NCBI RefSeq assembly: GCF_005887555.1
Contig: NZ_VCIA01000001.1
Coordinates: 1,674,001 to 1,738,000, forward strand
Direction of reading: 5' to 3'
DNA: 64,000 nucleotides
From: Lentibacillus cibarius
GTDB taxonomy: Bacteria; Bacillota; Bacilli; Bacillales; Amphibacillaceae
Below, piece by piece: positions 47,100 to 54,567 of this stretch; within the stretch, counting starts at the first letter, position 1; every line of letters begins with the position of its first letter. The notes beneath the pieces are model-generated. The model made no database searches. It saw only the letters and a list, made by a program, of their open reading frames with translations, and was not told where the DNA came from. A program made the translations under genes and the position numbers.

Positions 47100-47228
47100 T
47101 TATTGTACCATTATTTTGACATCTGCTTTAATAAAGGCAATCTTATGCTTCACATTTTTTACTGTAGAAAAATAAATGAGGAAACCAATTGCAAAATAAA
47201 GAACTATTAGCCAAAGAAACAAATCCAT
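47100..47228 (-). CDS. Small membrane protein, 42 residues
   Basis: ATG 47228 with TAGGGTAGGA upstream. One helix (LFLWLIVLYFAIGFLIYF) and a basic tail (VKNVKHKIAFIKADVK). It sits in the place where the truncated protease copy A would have continued. Possibly an independent gene, possibly debris. Confidence 0.4.
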   Translation of the reverse strand: MDLFLWLIVLYFAIGFLIYFSTVKNVKHKIAFIKADVKIMVQ

Positions 47229-47428
47229 TTTATTCCTACCCTACAACATCGTCTTAGAAAGCAATTTATCTCTGGTACAATCCCTATGGATTCTGCTAAA
47301 TCTGTTGATATAACTGTACTCCCTGAACCAGTATCAACTAAAACACGTTGTAAATGAAGTGACTGTTTATCAAACGTTATTTGCATATCCGTAAGTAATA
47401 AACCTTCTTCAAAAATTAGTTTCTTCAC
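47207..47428 (-). pseudogene. Retropepsin-like aspartic protease, copy A, truncated
   Basis: GTG 47428 overlaps the stop of the partner gene by one base. The product begins KKLIFEEGLLLTDMQITFD and has a full active-site motif RVLVDTGSGSTVIS followed by LAESIGIVPE, then departs from the family (CFLRRCC) and ends at 73 residues; relatives are about 125. A frame change at about 47270 restores DKLLSKTML before another stop. The catalytic Asp is present but half of the fold is missing. Confidence 0.7.
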
Positions 47429-47685
47429 TATTTCCTAACACCTACCCATTTTTTCTCAATGATATTAGGTTCCTTACGGCTTGTATGAAGTACATATAAT
47501 TCCCGTTCAGGATTTTCTTGATGAATTTTTTGATAAGCTTTCATGGCATCAGAAGATTTTGAAAAATTTTTTAGAAGTGAAATTTCCTCCAACACACGCT
47601 CACTTTTATCATCCGTATGTGCTTGAACAGCTTCTATTAAAACCCATTTTTCTGGAAAGGCTTGGCGTACATCTTCCCATTTCAT
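47428..47685 (-). CDS. Partner of retropepsin-like protease, copy A
   Basis: 85 residues from ATG 47685 with GGAGGTGA 7 bases upstream. Sequence KWEDVRQAFPEKWVLIEAVQ, central acidic helix, then ELYVLHTSRKEPNIIEKKWVG. Intact, unlike copy B. Always directly before and coupled to the protease gene in both copies here, so the two products probably act together. No known domain recognised. Confidence 0.65.
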   Translation of the reverse strand: MKWEDVRQAFPEKWVLIEAVQAHTDDKSERVLEEISLLKNFSKSSDAMKAYQKIHQENPERELYVLHTSRKEPNIIEKKWVGVRK

Positions 47686-47770
47686 TTGAGTCACCTCCGA
47701 TTATATTTACTTATATTGTATCACGAATAGATCAAGTGTAATTACCAAACAGTAGATCAACTTATAAAGA

Positions 47771-47787
47771 TAAGCGCCCGTTCGTTG
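47771..47787. repeat. Array repeat R11, partial
   Basis: TAAGCGCCCGTTCGTTG, right half of the family, 25 bases after the stop of the small gene at 47812. Confidence 0.45.
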
Positions 47788-47811
47788 CAATTTTAACTTT
47801 AAAATAATTTA

Positions 47812-47943
47812 TCAATAACTTTTCCTTCCAATCACACCACTCACGAAAACAATTACTCCGATAGCTATCCCGAGTCTCTTTGCTTTCTTACTACTTGTCA
47901 GAGTGATTGTACTGTTATTATTTCTATTTTGGTTATTCGACAT
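47812..47943 (-). CDS. Small membrane protein, 43 residues
   Basis: ATG 47943 with AGAGGGTG upstream. Asn/Ser/Thr-rich N-terminus, basic patch (SSKKAKR) and one short helix (LGIAIGVIVFVSGVIG). Followed by repeat R11, as for the other array genes. Confidence 0.5.
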   Translation of the reverse strand: MSNNQNRNNNSTITLTSSKKAKRLGIAIGVIVFVSGVIGRKSY

Positions 47944-48123
47944 TAAAGAGCACCCTCTTTCTAACATATATTAGAAAAAACCTTCGTATCCTTTTATTTA
48001 AACTTTAGCATTTAACATCAAAATAACGCGGTGATTTGAGCGTTGACACAATGGCTATCGGGAGATATGTTATTTACTATGTGAATTTGGACTCGTTTTT
48101 AGTAATAATGTTGTTATATCAAC

Positions 48124-48172
48124 AAAAAAGCGTCATACCAATTACTATGTTAATCGGTATGACGCTTTTATT
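48124..48172. terminator. Strong hairpin at the array's right border
   Basis: AAAAAAGCGTCATACC...GGTATGACGCTTTTA. Likely ends the YvrJ-gene transcript coming from the right. Confidence 0.75.
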
Positions 48173-48236
48173 GTTCATTCACTTTCCCCATCAAAAGTGA
48201 GGTATTTGGTCTTTTGCCGGAATTCCCAATTAGTAG

Positions 48237-48377
48237 TCATTTCATTTTTGCCGGCAGTGCGTGAATGGATGAGATCAGATCGTTTAGTTTGCCTTCGATC
48301 CGGTGAAGCAAATAAAAGGTCACCACAATCGGAAAGCCAACTTCCGTCACAAACGATACCAATGTTTCCACTGACAT
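48237..48377 (-). CDS. YvrJ family protein
   Basis: 46 residues, ATG 48377 directly behind AGGAGGTA. Sequence SVETLVSFVTEVGFPIVVTF then YLLHRIEGKLNDL matches the YvrJ family, a tiny one-helix protein. It lies beside DUF2922 and DUF1659 genes, which is its usual company in Bacillaceae. Role unknown. Confidence 0.8.
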   Translation of the reverse strand: MSVETLVSFVTEVGFPIVVTFYLLHRIEGKLNDLISSIHALPAKMK

Positions 48378-48495
48378 TACCTCCTATCCGTTTTCATGGA
48401 TGAACCCCGCCTTAGGTTGGATACGGCCTCCACGGCTTCTGACAAACTCATCCGTTTATAAGCGCGCCTAAGCAAGGGTTCCTGCCACTTTTGTT

Positions 48496-48534
48496 GAAAA
48501 AAGACTAGGGCGATGCAGCCGCTAGTCTTGTGTA
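48496..48534 (-). terminator. Terminator behind DUF2922 gene
   Basis: AAGACTAGCGGCT...GCCCTAGTCTTTTTT on the minus strand. Confidence 0.85.
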
Positions 48535-48540
48535 GAAACG

Positions 48541-48759
48541 TTATTCGGGAAGTTCAATTTCTTTAACATTGCGTTCGACAATGCGTGCGCTTTTTTTCGA
48601 AGCGAGGTTACCGCCTGATGACGTAAATGCATCCTGCGTTAGGATATCATCCATGGTACTGTTGACTTTAGCCGCATCAACCGGTTCAATGGGCTTCTCC
48701 AGCGAGTAAGTCACTGTTTTTCCATCCTCGTTCAAAAATTTAAGTTCGAGCTTTTTCAT
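48541..48759 (-). CDS. DUF2922 family protein
   Basis: 72 residues behind AAAAGGAGGTC. KKLELKFLNEDGKTVTYSLE, then PVDAAKVNSTMDDILTQDAF and ARIVERNVKEIEL are typical of DUF2922. Small cytoplasmic protein of unknown function, co-transcribed with the DUF1659 gene 33 bases upstream. Confidence 0.85.
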   Translation of the reverse strand: MKKLELKFLNEDGKTVTYSLEKPIEPVDAAKVNSTMDDILTQDAFTSSGGNLASKKSARIVERNVKEIELPE

Positions 48760-48792
48760 ACGTTGACCTCCTTTTGTCTATTTACTTTAATG

Positions 48793-49017
48793 TTATTGCT
48801 GCGTAATCTCGTAATCATCTGTCCGTTCGACATTGTACAGCGGACGCTCCTGAAGTTCTGCAAGTGCCGCTGCGATGGTAAACAACTGATCCGCCGTCGC
48901 TTCGGGTTTGACATTGTTGAAACTTTTTGATTTAAAAATTGTTTCACCTGTCATCATGTCATCCCCATCATCCAGGATAAGCGTTAGCCGCGAACCGACT
49001 TTCTGTGCCACAGCCAT
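48793..49017 (-). CDS. DUF1659 family protein
   Basis: 74 residues from ATG 49017 behind AAAGGAGGTGATC. AVAQKVGSRLTLILDDGDD, GETIFKSKSFNNVKPEATAD and the closing DYEITQ fit DUF1659. It and DUF2922 are often adjacent and may form a pair. Confidence 0.85.
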   Translation of the reverse strand: MAVAQKVGSRLTLILDDGDDMMTGETIFKSKSFNNVKPEATADQLFTIAAALAELQERPLYNVERTDDYEITQQ

Positions 49018-49131
49018 GTTGATCACCTCCTTTCACCCTTATAATCGAGTGTCAGGATGAAAAGGTGTCATCATTTCAGTACAAATGGGATAACTTCTTA
49101 ATAGATAGGAAAAACCCAGGCAGTTCCACAC

Positions 49132-50319
49132 TCAAACCGCCTGGGCTTTGGCCCTTATATATAAATAAAAATACAGTAGGATGGATAAAAACACGGAGCC
49201 TGATGCGGTCAGATAAATCATCCCATACCCGAACATGGAAGCGATTTGGCCAAATGACATCGCACCAATACCGACACCTAAATCAAAGCAGGAGAAAAAG
49301 GTCGCGTTGGCCATCCCTCGCCGGTTGTCTGGTGCATCGTTCACGGCCCATGCCTGCAGCGTCGGCTGAACCGCGCCGAAGCCGAGCCCGTACAGTGCAG
49401 CCGCCAATAACATGACACCAGTATTCGGTAGCCAAGAAAGCAGCAGCATGGCACAGAAAATGAGCGCTGCCCCCGGGGGAAATACATACAAGTGACCTTT
49501 TCTGTCGTATAACTTGCCTGAAAACAGTCTGGAAATCATCAGAAATAACGCGTACACAAGAAAATAAAATTCAATGCCGGCTACACCACTTTTTTCTGCA
49601 TAAATGGGTAGGAAAGAGGCAATTCCACCAAACGTAACAGTAACAAAAAATAGCAGAGCGGATGGTCTAACCGCTGATTTTTCAAAAATATCGAATTTAA
49701 CTGTGGTTGTTTTGTGTTCTGATTGCTCCACTTTTTTATAGCGGATTCGCGATGACAGGATAAATGCCGTCAGCCCCATTGTTGCACAAATCAAAAAGAG
49801 TGAGGTAAACGAGATGTGTCCGGTTAACGTCAAGCCAAGTGTTGGCCCGAACGCCAGCGCCAGATTTCCGGACAAACCGAAATAACCCATCCCTTCACCA
49901 CGACGCTTAGGCGGGATAAGGTCAGTCGCGATGGTACCTGTTGCTGTTGTTGACAACCCCCATCCCACGCCTTGAACGATACGCATGACAAATAACAGTG
50001 CAATAACGGAAATAAATGCATAAGAACCAACCGACAACACAAAAATGGACAGACCGGTCATGTAAACAAACGCCCGACCTTTCGACTCGAGCGCATGCCC
50101 TGCATACGGCCTGAGTAAAAGTGCTGAAAACGTAAAGATCCCAACAATTAAGCCAATCTGCTGATCACTACCGCCCAGTTCCTCGACAAAGAGCGGCAAT
50201 GTCGGTAATGTCATTTGAAAGCCCAGAAAGATGAAAAAGTTAGCTAAACATATAAATACAAAATCCCTTGACCAAATCTTATCTTGAGTAGCGGCTTGCG
50301 TATGTACAGCTGCCCCCAT
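49132..50319 (-). CDS. MFS transporter
   Basis: 395 residues from ATG 50319 with GGGGGAGGAAC. Twelve helices; motif A-like GHALESKGRAFVYM after helix 2 and SGKLYDRKGHLYVFPPGA in the second half. Motif LPTLPLFVEELGGSD after helix 1 is typical of the drug-resistance 1 subfamily. Substrate unknown. A hairpin (AAACCCAGGC...GCCTGGG) overlaps the stop and serves as terminator. Confidence 0.88.
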   Translation of the reverse strand: MGAAVHTQAATQDKIWSRDFVFICLANFFIFLGFQMTLPTLPLFVEELGGSDQQIGLIVGIFTFSALLLRPYAGHALESKGRAFVYMTGLSIFVLSVGSYAFISVIALLFVMRIVQGVGWGLSTTATGTIATDLIPPKRRGEGMGYFGLSGNLALAFGPTLGLTLTGHISFTSLFLICATMGLTAFILSSRIRYKKVEQSEHKTTTVKFDIFEKSAVRPSALLFFVTVTFGGIASFLPIYAEKSGVAGIEFYFLVYALFLMISRLFSGKLYDRKGHLYVFPPGAALIFCAMLLLSWLPNTGVMLLAAALYGLGFGAVQPTLQAWAVNDAPDNRRGMANATFFSCFDLGVGIGAMSFGQIASMFGYGMIYLTASGSVFLSILLYFYLYIRAKAQAV

Positions 50320-50487
50320 TAAGTTCCTCCCCCTTTGCTTCGTTACCCGAAATACATTATACACGAATTCAGATAAATTTGAAATAGGAAAGAATAAGGA
50401 GTTTAGCAAGCCTGCGCGAGGTGTAGTGAGTTCTGGTGTTGGTCATTGCCTGGGCGGATTTTAACAGCGAATTTTGTTTGAAGCAAA

Positions 50488-50518
50488 GCGGGCGCACTCT
50501 TTATTCAAAAGCGCCCGC
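50488..50518. repeat. Array repeat R12, outlying copy
   Basis: GCGGGCGC (50488-50495) and GCGCCCGC (50511-50518) form a perfect 8-base stem around ACTCTTTATTCAAAA. Same family as the 40-46 kb array, again just behind the stop of a minus-strand small membrane gene. Confidence 0.7.
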
Positions 50519-50559
50519 CAATTGCTTAAGACTTTGTTTTAATATTTCTTATTCTTTTT

Positions 50560-51030
50560 TTAAGTCCTCTTCTCTCTCCACTTATTCATCAACAATTGAA
50601 GGAAAAAGCCAATTCCAACTCCAGGTACTACTGCTAAAATTGGCAACCATACCGGACCAATAAGAATCCCAAGTATTGTAAAGTCGGATGAAAAAATTAA
50701 TCCTACTGTTACAAAATAGGCTGAAAACACAAAGGGCAAAAACGAATACGGTTTCTTTCCCCCACCTGCATCTTTATAGGCATCCCACATCGCAAAAAAG
50801 TATAAACAAGGATAAAACATGAGCCAATGGTAATCGGTTTGTTGAATCGCCTTTTCAATTTCTCCATGGAAACTTAGAAAGATGACCTTGTTAAAATTCC
50901 CCTGAACGTTAACCAAAAACTCTAAAAAAATTAATATAATTCCTTTGATATACTTTCCGTTTAATAGTTGACCAAACCCAGGCAATGCAATACTCCAAAA
51001 AAGTTTTTCATACTTATTATTTTCATGCAT
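50560..51030 (-). CDS. Membrane protein with TM2-like start
   Basis: 156 residues from ATG 51030. ALPGFGQLLNGKYIKGIILI is the PGxGq..ygk...G pattern of TM2-like proteins; further helices LMFYPCLYFFAMWDAY, LPFVFSAYFVTVGLIF and a long C-terminal hydrophobic stretch follow. Ribosome binding site is weak (GGACTGG). Followed by repeat R12, so it looks like a stray unit of the cassette-like family. Confidence 0.6.
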   Translation of the reverse strand: MHENNKYEKLFWSIALPGFGQLLNGKYIKGIILIFLEFLVNVQGNFNKVIFLSFHGEIEKAIQQTDYHWLMFYPCLYFFAMWDAYKDAGGGKKPYSFLPFVFSAYFVTVGLIFSSDFTILGILIGPVWLPILAVVPGVGIGFFLQLLMNKWREKRT

Positions 51031-51104
51031 ATTACCAGTCCAAATTATCATAGATGTTATTTTTGTATTTCTTCGTGCAATACGAAAGCATTCACAAAGT
51101 TTTC

Positions 51105-52127
51105 TTATTTGTTGGTTTGTCCTTTTGATAATTTTCTTCTGTCTTGTGCTTGGGGAGGTTCTTCCATCCATCCATTTTTGATCATGACCTGCCCGCTATT
51201 TTTAGAAAAAGTGAATATGTCTTGTACAATTTTAGCCATTTTCAAAGGTAAATCGCTTCGTAAACTGAAAGCTGAGCCAACAGCGTTACTTGTCAGACCG
51301 AAGCTGGAGAATACACTGGTTTGATACATCATCAATTTGTCTGAGAAAGGGGCATTGGTCGAATCGGTTACTGTACCTGCCCACATAGAAGGGGTGTGTA
51401 TATCACTTTGACGCAAAACGTCACTTAATTTGGTTACGATTCGTTTCGCAAGTTCCTTCCCATCAAAGAAAATGTTTGCTGCATCTTTATTTTGGGCTGT
51501 TTGGGCGAATCCAGTCATGAGTGTCATCCCTATTGTGTTTGCTTCTATCGGTTGATAAAGATGTGCAATTTCAACGGAATTTAAAGGTCTTTTGTGGGAT
51601 AACAGATTAAATCCAGACATATATTGTTTACTTTTTGCAAATTCAACATCTTTTGGCATCGTGACATAAGGGGGACGAGGGATTGCCGAGTGCTTTAAAA
51701 GAAAACCTGTTGTTTGGTCATAAGCTTCTTGAGCATCAGCTGTAAAACGCTGGTACAATTCTCTTATATCATCTCTATAAGCCATGGATAGATGTACTGT
51801 GAAAAGTCCCATATTTATGGCTGCAATCAAACGTAAGTGCATAGTATCAAACATTTCATCGTACAGACGAGGTGCCCCCGGGGTAACATCTTTTTCAGTA
51901 AACCCTACAGGCAACACAGCCCCCTCTTCCTGAAATATTTTTTTCAGTGTTTCTACATGTTCACTTTCCTTGTTGTAATAGGATTCTAAAATATCTTTGG
52001 CTTCCGGATTCTCGGCTTTTTCAATGTAATATTCCAAAAATCTCATATTCATCGTCTTGTTTTGATATCCCATCCAAAGTGATCCAAGTTCTGCCCCTGA
52101 AATTGACAGATGGTCTGAAGTGGTCAT
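51105..52127 (-). CDS. DUF3231 family protein, copy 1
   Basis: 340 residues, two DUF3231 repeats of about 160 residues, each a four-helix ferritin-like bundle: ISGAELGSLWMGYQNKTMNM...YNKESEHVETLKKIFQEEGAVLP and RPLNSVEIAHLYQPIEANTI...MWAGTVTDSTNAPFSDKLMM. Start ATG follows AGGAGGGTTTA. Soluble, possibly spore-associated by family distribution. A second member lies at 57405. Confidence 0.87.
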   Translation of the reverse strand: MTTSDHLSISGAELGSLWMGYQNKTMNMRFLEYYIEKAENPEAKDILESYYNKESEHVETLKKIFQEEGAVLPVGFTEKDVTPGAPRLYDEMFDTMHLRLIAAINMGLFTVHLSMAYRDDIRELYQRFTADAQEAYDQTTGFLLKHSAIPRPPYVTMPKDVEFAKSKQYMSGFNLLSHKRPLNSVEIAHLYQPIEANTIGMTLMTGFAQTAQNKDAANIFFDGKELAKRIVTKLSDVLRQSDIHTPSMWAGTVTDSTNAPFSDKLMMYQTSVFSSFGLTSNAVGSAFSLRSDLPLKMAKIVQDIFTFSKNSGQVMIKNGWMEEPPQAQDRRKLSKGQTNK

Positions 52128-52385
52128 GTTTAAACCCTCCTAATTTTACCTAGTTTATCTTTAACATTCCTCTAACTTTTATTTTTATTACTCTTAAAAC
52201 AGAAGAGTCAATTTCATAATTCATTGCAGGCGAGTAAGACACGAACATTAGGTTATCGGTTATACTACCGTTGTCCTAATAAACCAATGTGAAACAGCAC
52301 AATTGCCCATATAAACATGAATTTAACAGCAAAAGATAGAGTGCTAACACTTTAAGCACTCTAATTTCCAGCACCGGGAGCTCTG

Positions 52386-52970
52386 CTACTCACTGACAAC
52401 GCCGCATGCAATCCGTTTACCAGCGTCACCTGCAGGCTGCGATTTAAAGTCATCTGCATTTGCATGGATAATCAGCGTGGTACCACCTTCTTTGAACAAG
52501 GAGTTCTCTTTACCTTTTTTCAATGTGACCATATCCGCTGTTACACTGGCAATCACCTTACCATTCTGATTGACAGTAATATTCTGAAGGTCCCCGGCGT
52601 GCGGGCCTTCAGGATGATCGAAACCGTGTTTGGCATTCGTCGGATTAAAGTGCCCACCTGCCGATTTAAAGTCCGTCGGCTCACATACGCCGCCTTCATG
52701 AATATGAAACCCATGTGTCCCCGGTGGCAGATCGGAAGCATGAAGCGAAATCCGCACACCGTTGCCCTCAGATTTAATGACAGCCGTACCAATATCCTCC
52801 TTGTCTCTGTTATACATCGTCATATTTACTTCATCGTCAGTTAAACTGGATGCCGGTTCTGCCTTCTGTTGTTCGTCATTATTCGCTGTTTCTTTGGGCT
52901 CGTCTTTATCCGTACATGCACCCAGTACAAACACAAGTGATAGGCCGCTCAATAGTATCAGCTTTTTCAA
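52386..52970 (-). CDS. sodC: Cu/Zn superoxide dismutase-like lipoprotein
   Basis: 194 residues with lipobox LGAC and a Lys/Glu-rich spacer. The SOD fold landmarks are all there: GTHGFHIHEGGVCEP, AGGHFNPTNAKHG, HAGDL and a final HANADDF...GDAGKRIACGVV. The copper and zinc histidines (HxH, GGH, KHG, late H) and the zinc Asp seem present, unlike B. subtilis YojM, which lacks part of the copper site. Likely an active, surface-tethered enzyme. Confidence 0.88.
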   Translation of the reverse strand: MKKLILLSGLSLVFVLGACTDKDEPKETANNDEQQKAEPASSLTDDEVNMTMYNRDKEDIGTAVIKSEGNGVRISLHASDLPPGTHGFHIHEGGVCEPTDFKSAGGHFNPTNAKHGFDHPEGPHAGDLQNITVNQNGKVIASVTADMVTLKKGKENSLFKEGGTTLIIHANADDFKSQPAGDAGKRIACGVVSE

Positions 52971-53164
52971 CTGTATGGATTCTCCTTTCTAATAATGGGA
53001 TTATCAAATACAGTCTTGACAAGGTAGGAAAACTTATTCGGCGATGAACTATTCTATTTTCTTTGGTATACGGAACGGGAAAAAACTTCTGGTGGTTGAA
53101 ATTGTGGAATACGGTTAGGGGACACATTCGAACGCTAAAATAGTATTACAGGAGGATGAACGGA

Positions 53165-53221
53165 ATGGGATTTTTTGATGGGGTGATGGGTAACGCATCG
53201 GAAGCTGATACATATGGTTGA
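53165..53221 (+). pseudogene. N-terminal stub of a bacterial PH-domain protein
   Basis: GGAGG at 53151-53155 and ATG 53165 open a frame GFFDGVMGNASEADTYG ending in TGA after 18 residues. The words GFFDGxMGNASE are the start of bacterial PH (PF08000-type) proteins of about 125 residues; nothing of the remaining domain follows. A good binding site before a stub indicates a recent deletion. Confidence 0.6.
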
Positions 53222-53248
53222 CTTGGCTATCCACGTCAGTCCCCCGCA

Positions 53249-53283
53249 CAAAAGCTGACCTCCTACCTGGAAGGTCAGCTTTT
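53249..53283. terminator. Terminator of doxX
   Basis: AAAAGCTGACCT...AGGTCAGCTTTT, symmetrical hairpin with flanking A and T. Confidence 0.75.
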
Positions 53284-53299
53284 AATAGAATGATGTCGT

Positions 53300-53809
53300 T
53301 TAAACAGTGGCAGGTTTCGTTTTGTGTTTTTGACGTGGGTTGTGGTTTTTCAAGTAAGGCATTACCCAACGGTCCAGACCGAAACGTCCTGCGTTGTAGC
53401 CGGCAACGAGCAAGAATACGGTGATAAGCACCATTAGTGCGTTCGTGCTGACGGTACCACTGAACAGAAATGCGAAGTTCATCGTTATGCCCATGAGTGC
53501 CGCGAAATTAGTAAACAGTCCTAGTATTAATGCTGCTCCTACCAGAAATTCGCCCCACATGACCACAAAGCTGAATAATTCTGCATTAGGTAGGGCGACG
53601 GTTTCCAGAAATGCAGCCCACCATCCTTGCACTGCCGGATGTTCACCACCCGCACTTGCAATAGCGCCTTGCATGAATCCGCTGGCATCAAATCCGCCAC
53701 CAGTTATTTTTCCAAATCCCGATGTCAGCCATTGATACCCGATATATATTCGTAAAAATGCTAAGATCCCTGCAACTACTTTATTATTCCTTAAAATATC
53801 CGTAAACAT
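53300..53809 (-). CDS. DoxX family membrane protein
   Basis: 169 residues, four helices. RIYIGYQWLTSGFGKITGGG, the WWAAFLETV segment and GEFLVGAALILGLFTNFAAL are typical of DoxX/TQO small subunit-like proteins. Some relatives act in oxidative stress or thiosulfate:quinone chemistry; no catalytic residue allows a choice here. Start ATG with GGGGAGGAT. Confidence 0.87.
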   Translation of the reverse strand: MFTDILRNNKVVAGILAFLRIYIGYQWLTSGFGKITGGGFDASGFMQGAIASAGGEHPAVQGWWAAFLETVALPNAELFSFVVMWGEFLVGAALILGLFTNFAALMGITMNFAFLFSGTVSTNALMVLITVFLLVAGYNAGRFGLDRWVMPYLKNHNPRQKHKTKPATV

Positions 53810-54031
53810 GAGATCCTCCCCTTTTCATATGTTCAGTATTTCACAACTAGTAATAAGATAATATCTTGATTACAGTTACAGCATAACACGCCAGGTTATT
53901 CTTTTGTGTGGTTTTGTTCAGTATTTCACAATTATGTCAGAAAGCTATGACAGAAATGTTACGCGTACTGCATGAAACTTATGATAGTATATCTCACTCC
54001 TTAGCTAAGGTGTTACCTTTACTTCGTTTTC
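53810..54031. other. Gap left of the tandem repeat
   Basis: About 220 bases upstream of doxX. It includes TTCAGTATTTCACAA twice (near 53830 and 53918), a direct repeat of about 15 bases. No gene seen. Confidence 0.4.
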
Positions 54032-54510
54032 GGGCGCTCATTACCCTGATGAGTGACCTTTACCTCGTTTCCCCACCGTACTTGGGCACTCATCACACCG
54101 ATGAGTTACCTTTACCTCATTTCCTCACCACATTTGGGCACTCATTCCCCTGATGAGTGACCTTTACCTCATTTCCCCACCGCATTTGGGCGCTCATCAC
54201 CCCGATGAGTGACCTTTACCTCGTTTCCCCACCGTACTTGGGCACTCATCACACCGATGAGTTACCTTTACCTCATTTCCTCACCACATTTGGGCACTCA
54301 TTACCCTGATGAGTGACCTCCCCCTTGTTTTCCCGACGCATTTGGGCACTCATTCCCTTGATGAGTGACCTTTACCTCGTTTCCTCACCACATTTGGGCA
54401 CTCATTCCCTTGATGAGTGACCTTTACCTCATTTCCCCATCGCATTTGGGCGCTCATTACCCTGATGAGTGGCCTCCCCCTTGTTTTCCCACCGCTTTCG
54501 GGCACTCATT
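54032..54510. repeat. 52-bp tandem repeat, about 9.2 copies
   Basis: Units begin with GGGC at 54032, 54084, 54136, 54188, 54240, 54292, 54344, 54396, 54448 and a partial at 54500; every step is exactly 52 bases. Each unit contains CTCATyACCCTGATGAG, an inverted repeat with 6-base arms, then a CCTTTACCTC stretch and CCCACCGCATTT. Some units match best three units (156 bases) apart, so the array grew by block duplication. No unique spacers, hence not CRISPR. Open frames across it are accidental. Confidence 0.93.
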
Positions 54511-54567
54511 CGAATCTGACCATAAAAATAGAGCAGCCGAATTCACATTGGCTGCTCCACACTCATA

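Noticed and set aside
54032..54510. CRISPR array
   Set aside because: The 52-bp units are similar over their whole length and have no unique spacers; no cas genes are nearby.
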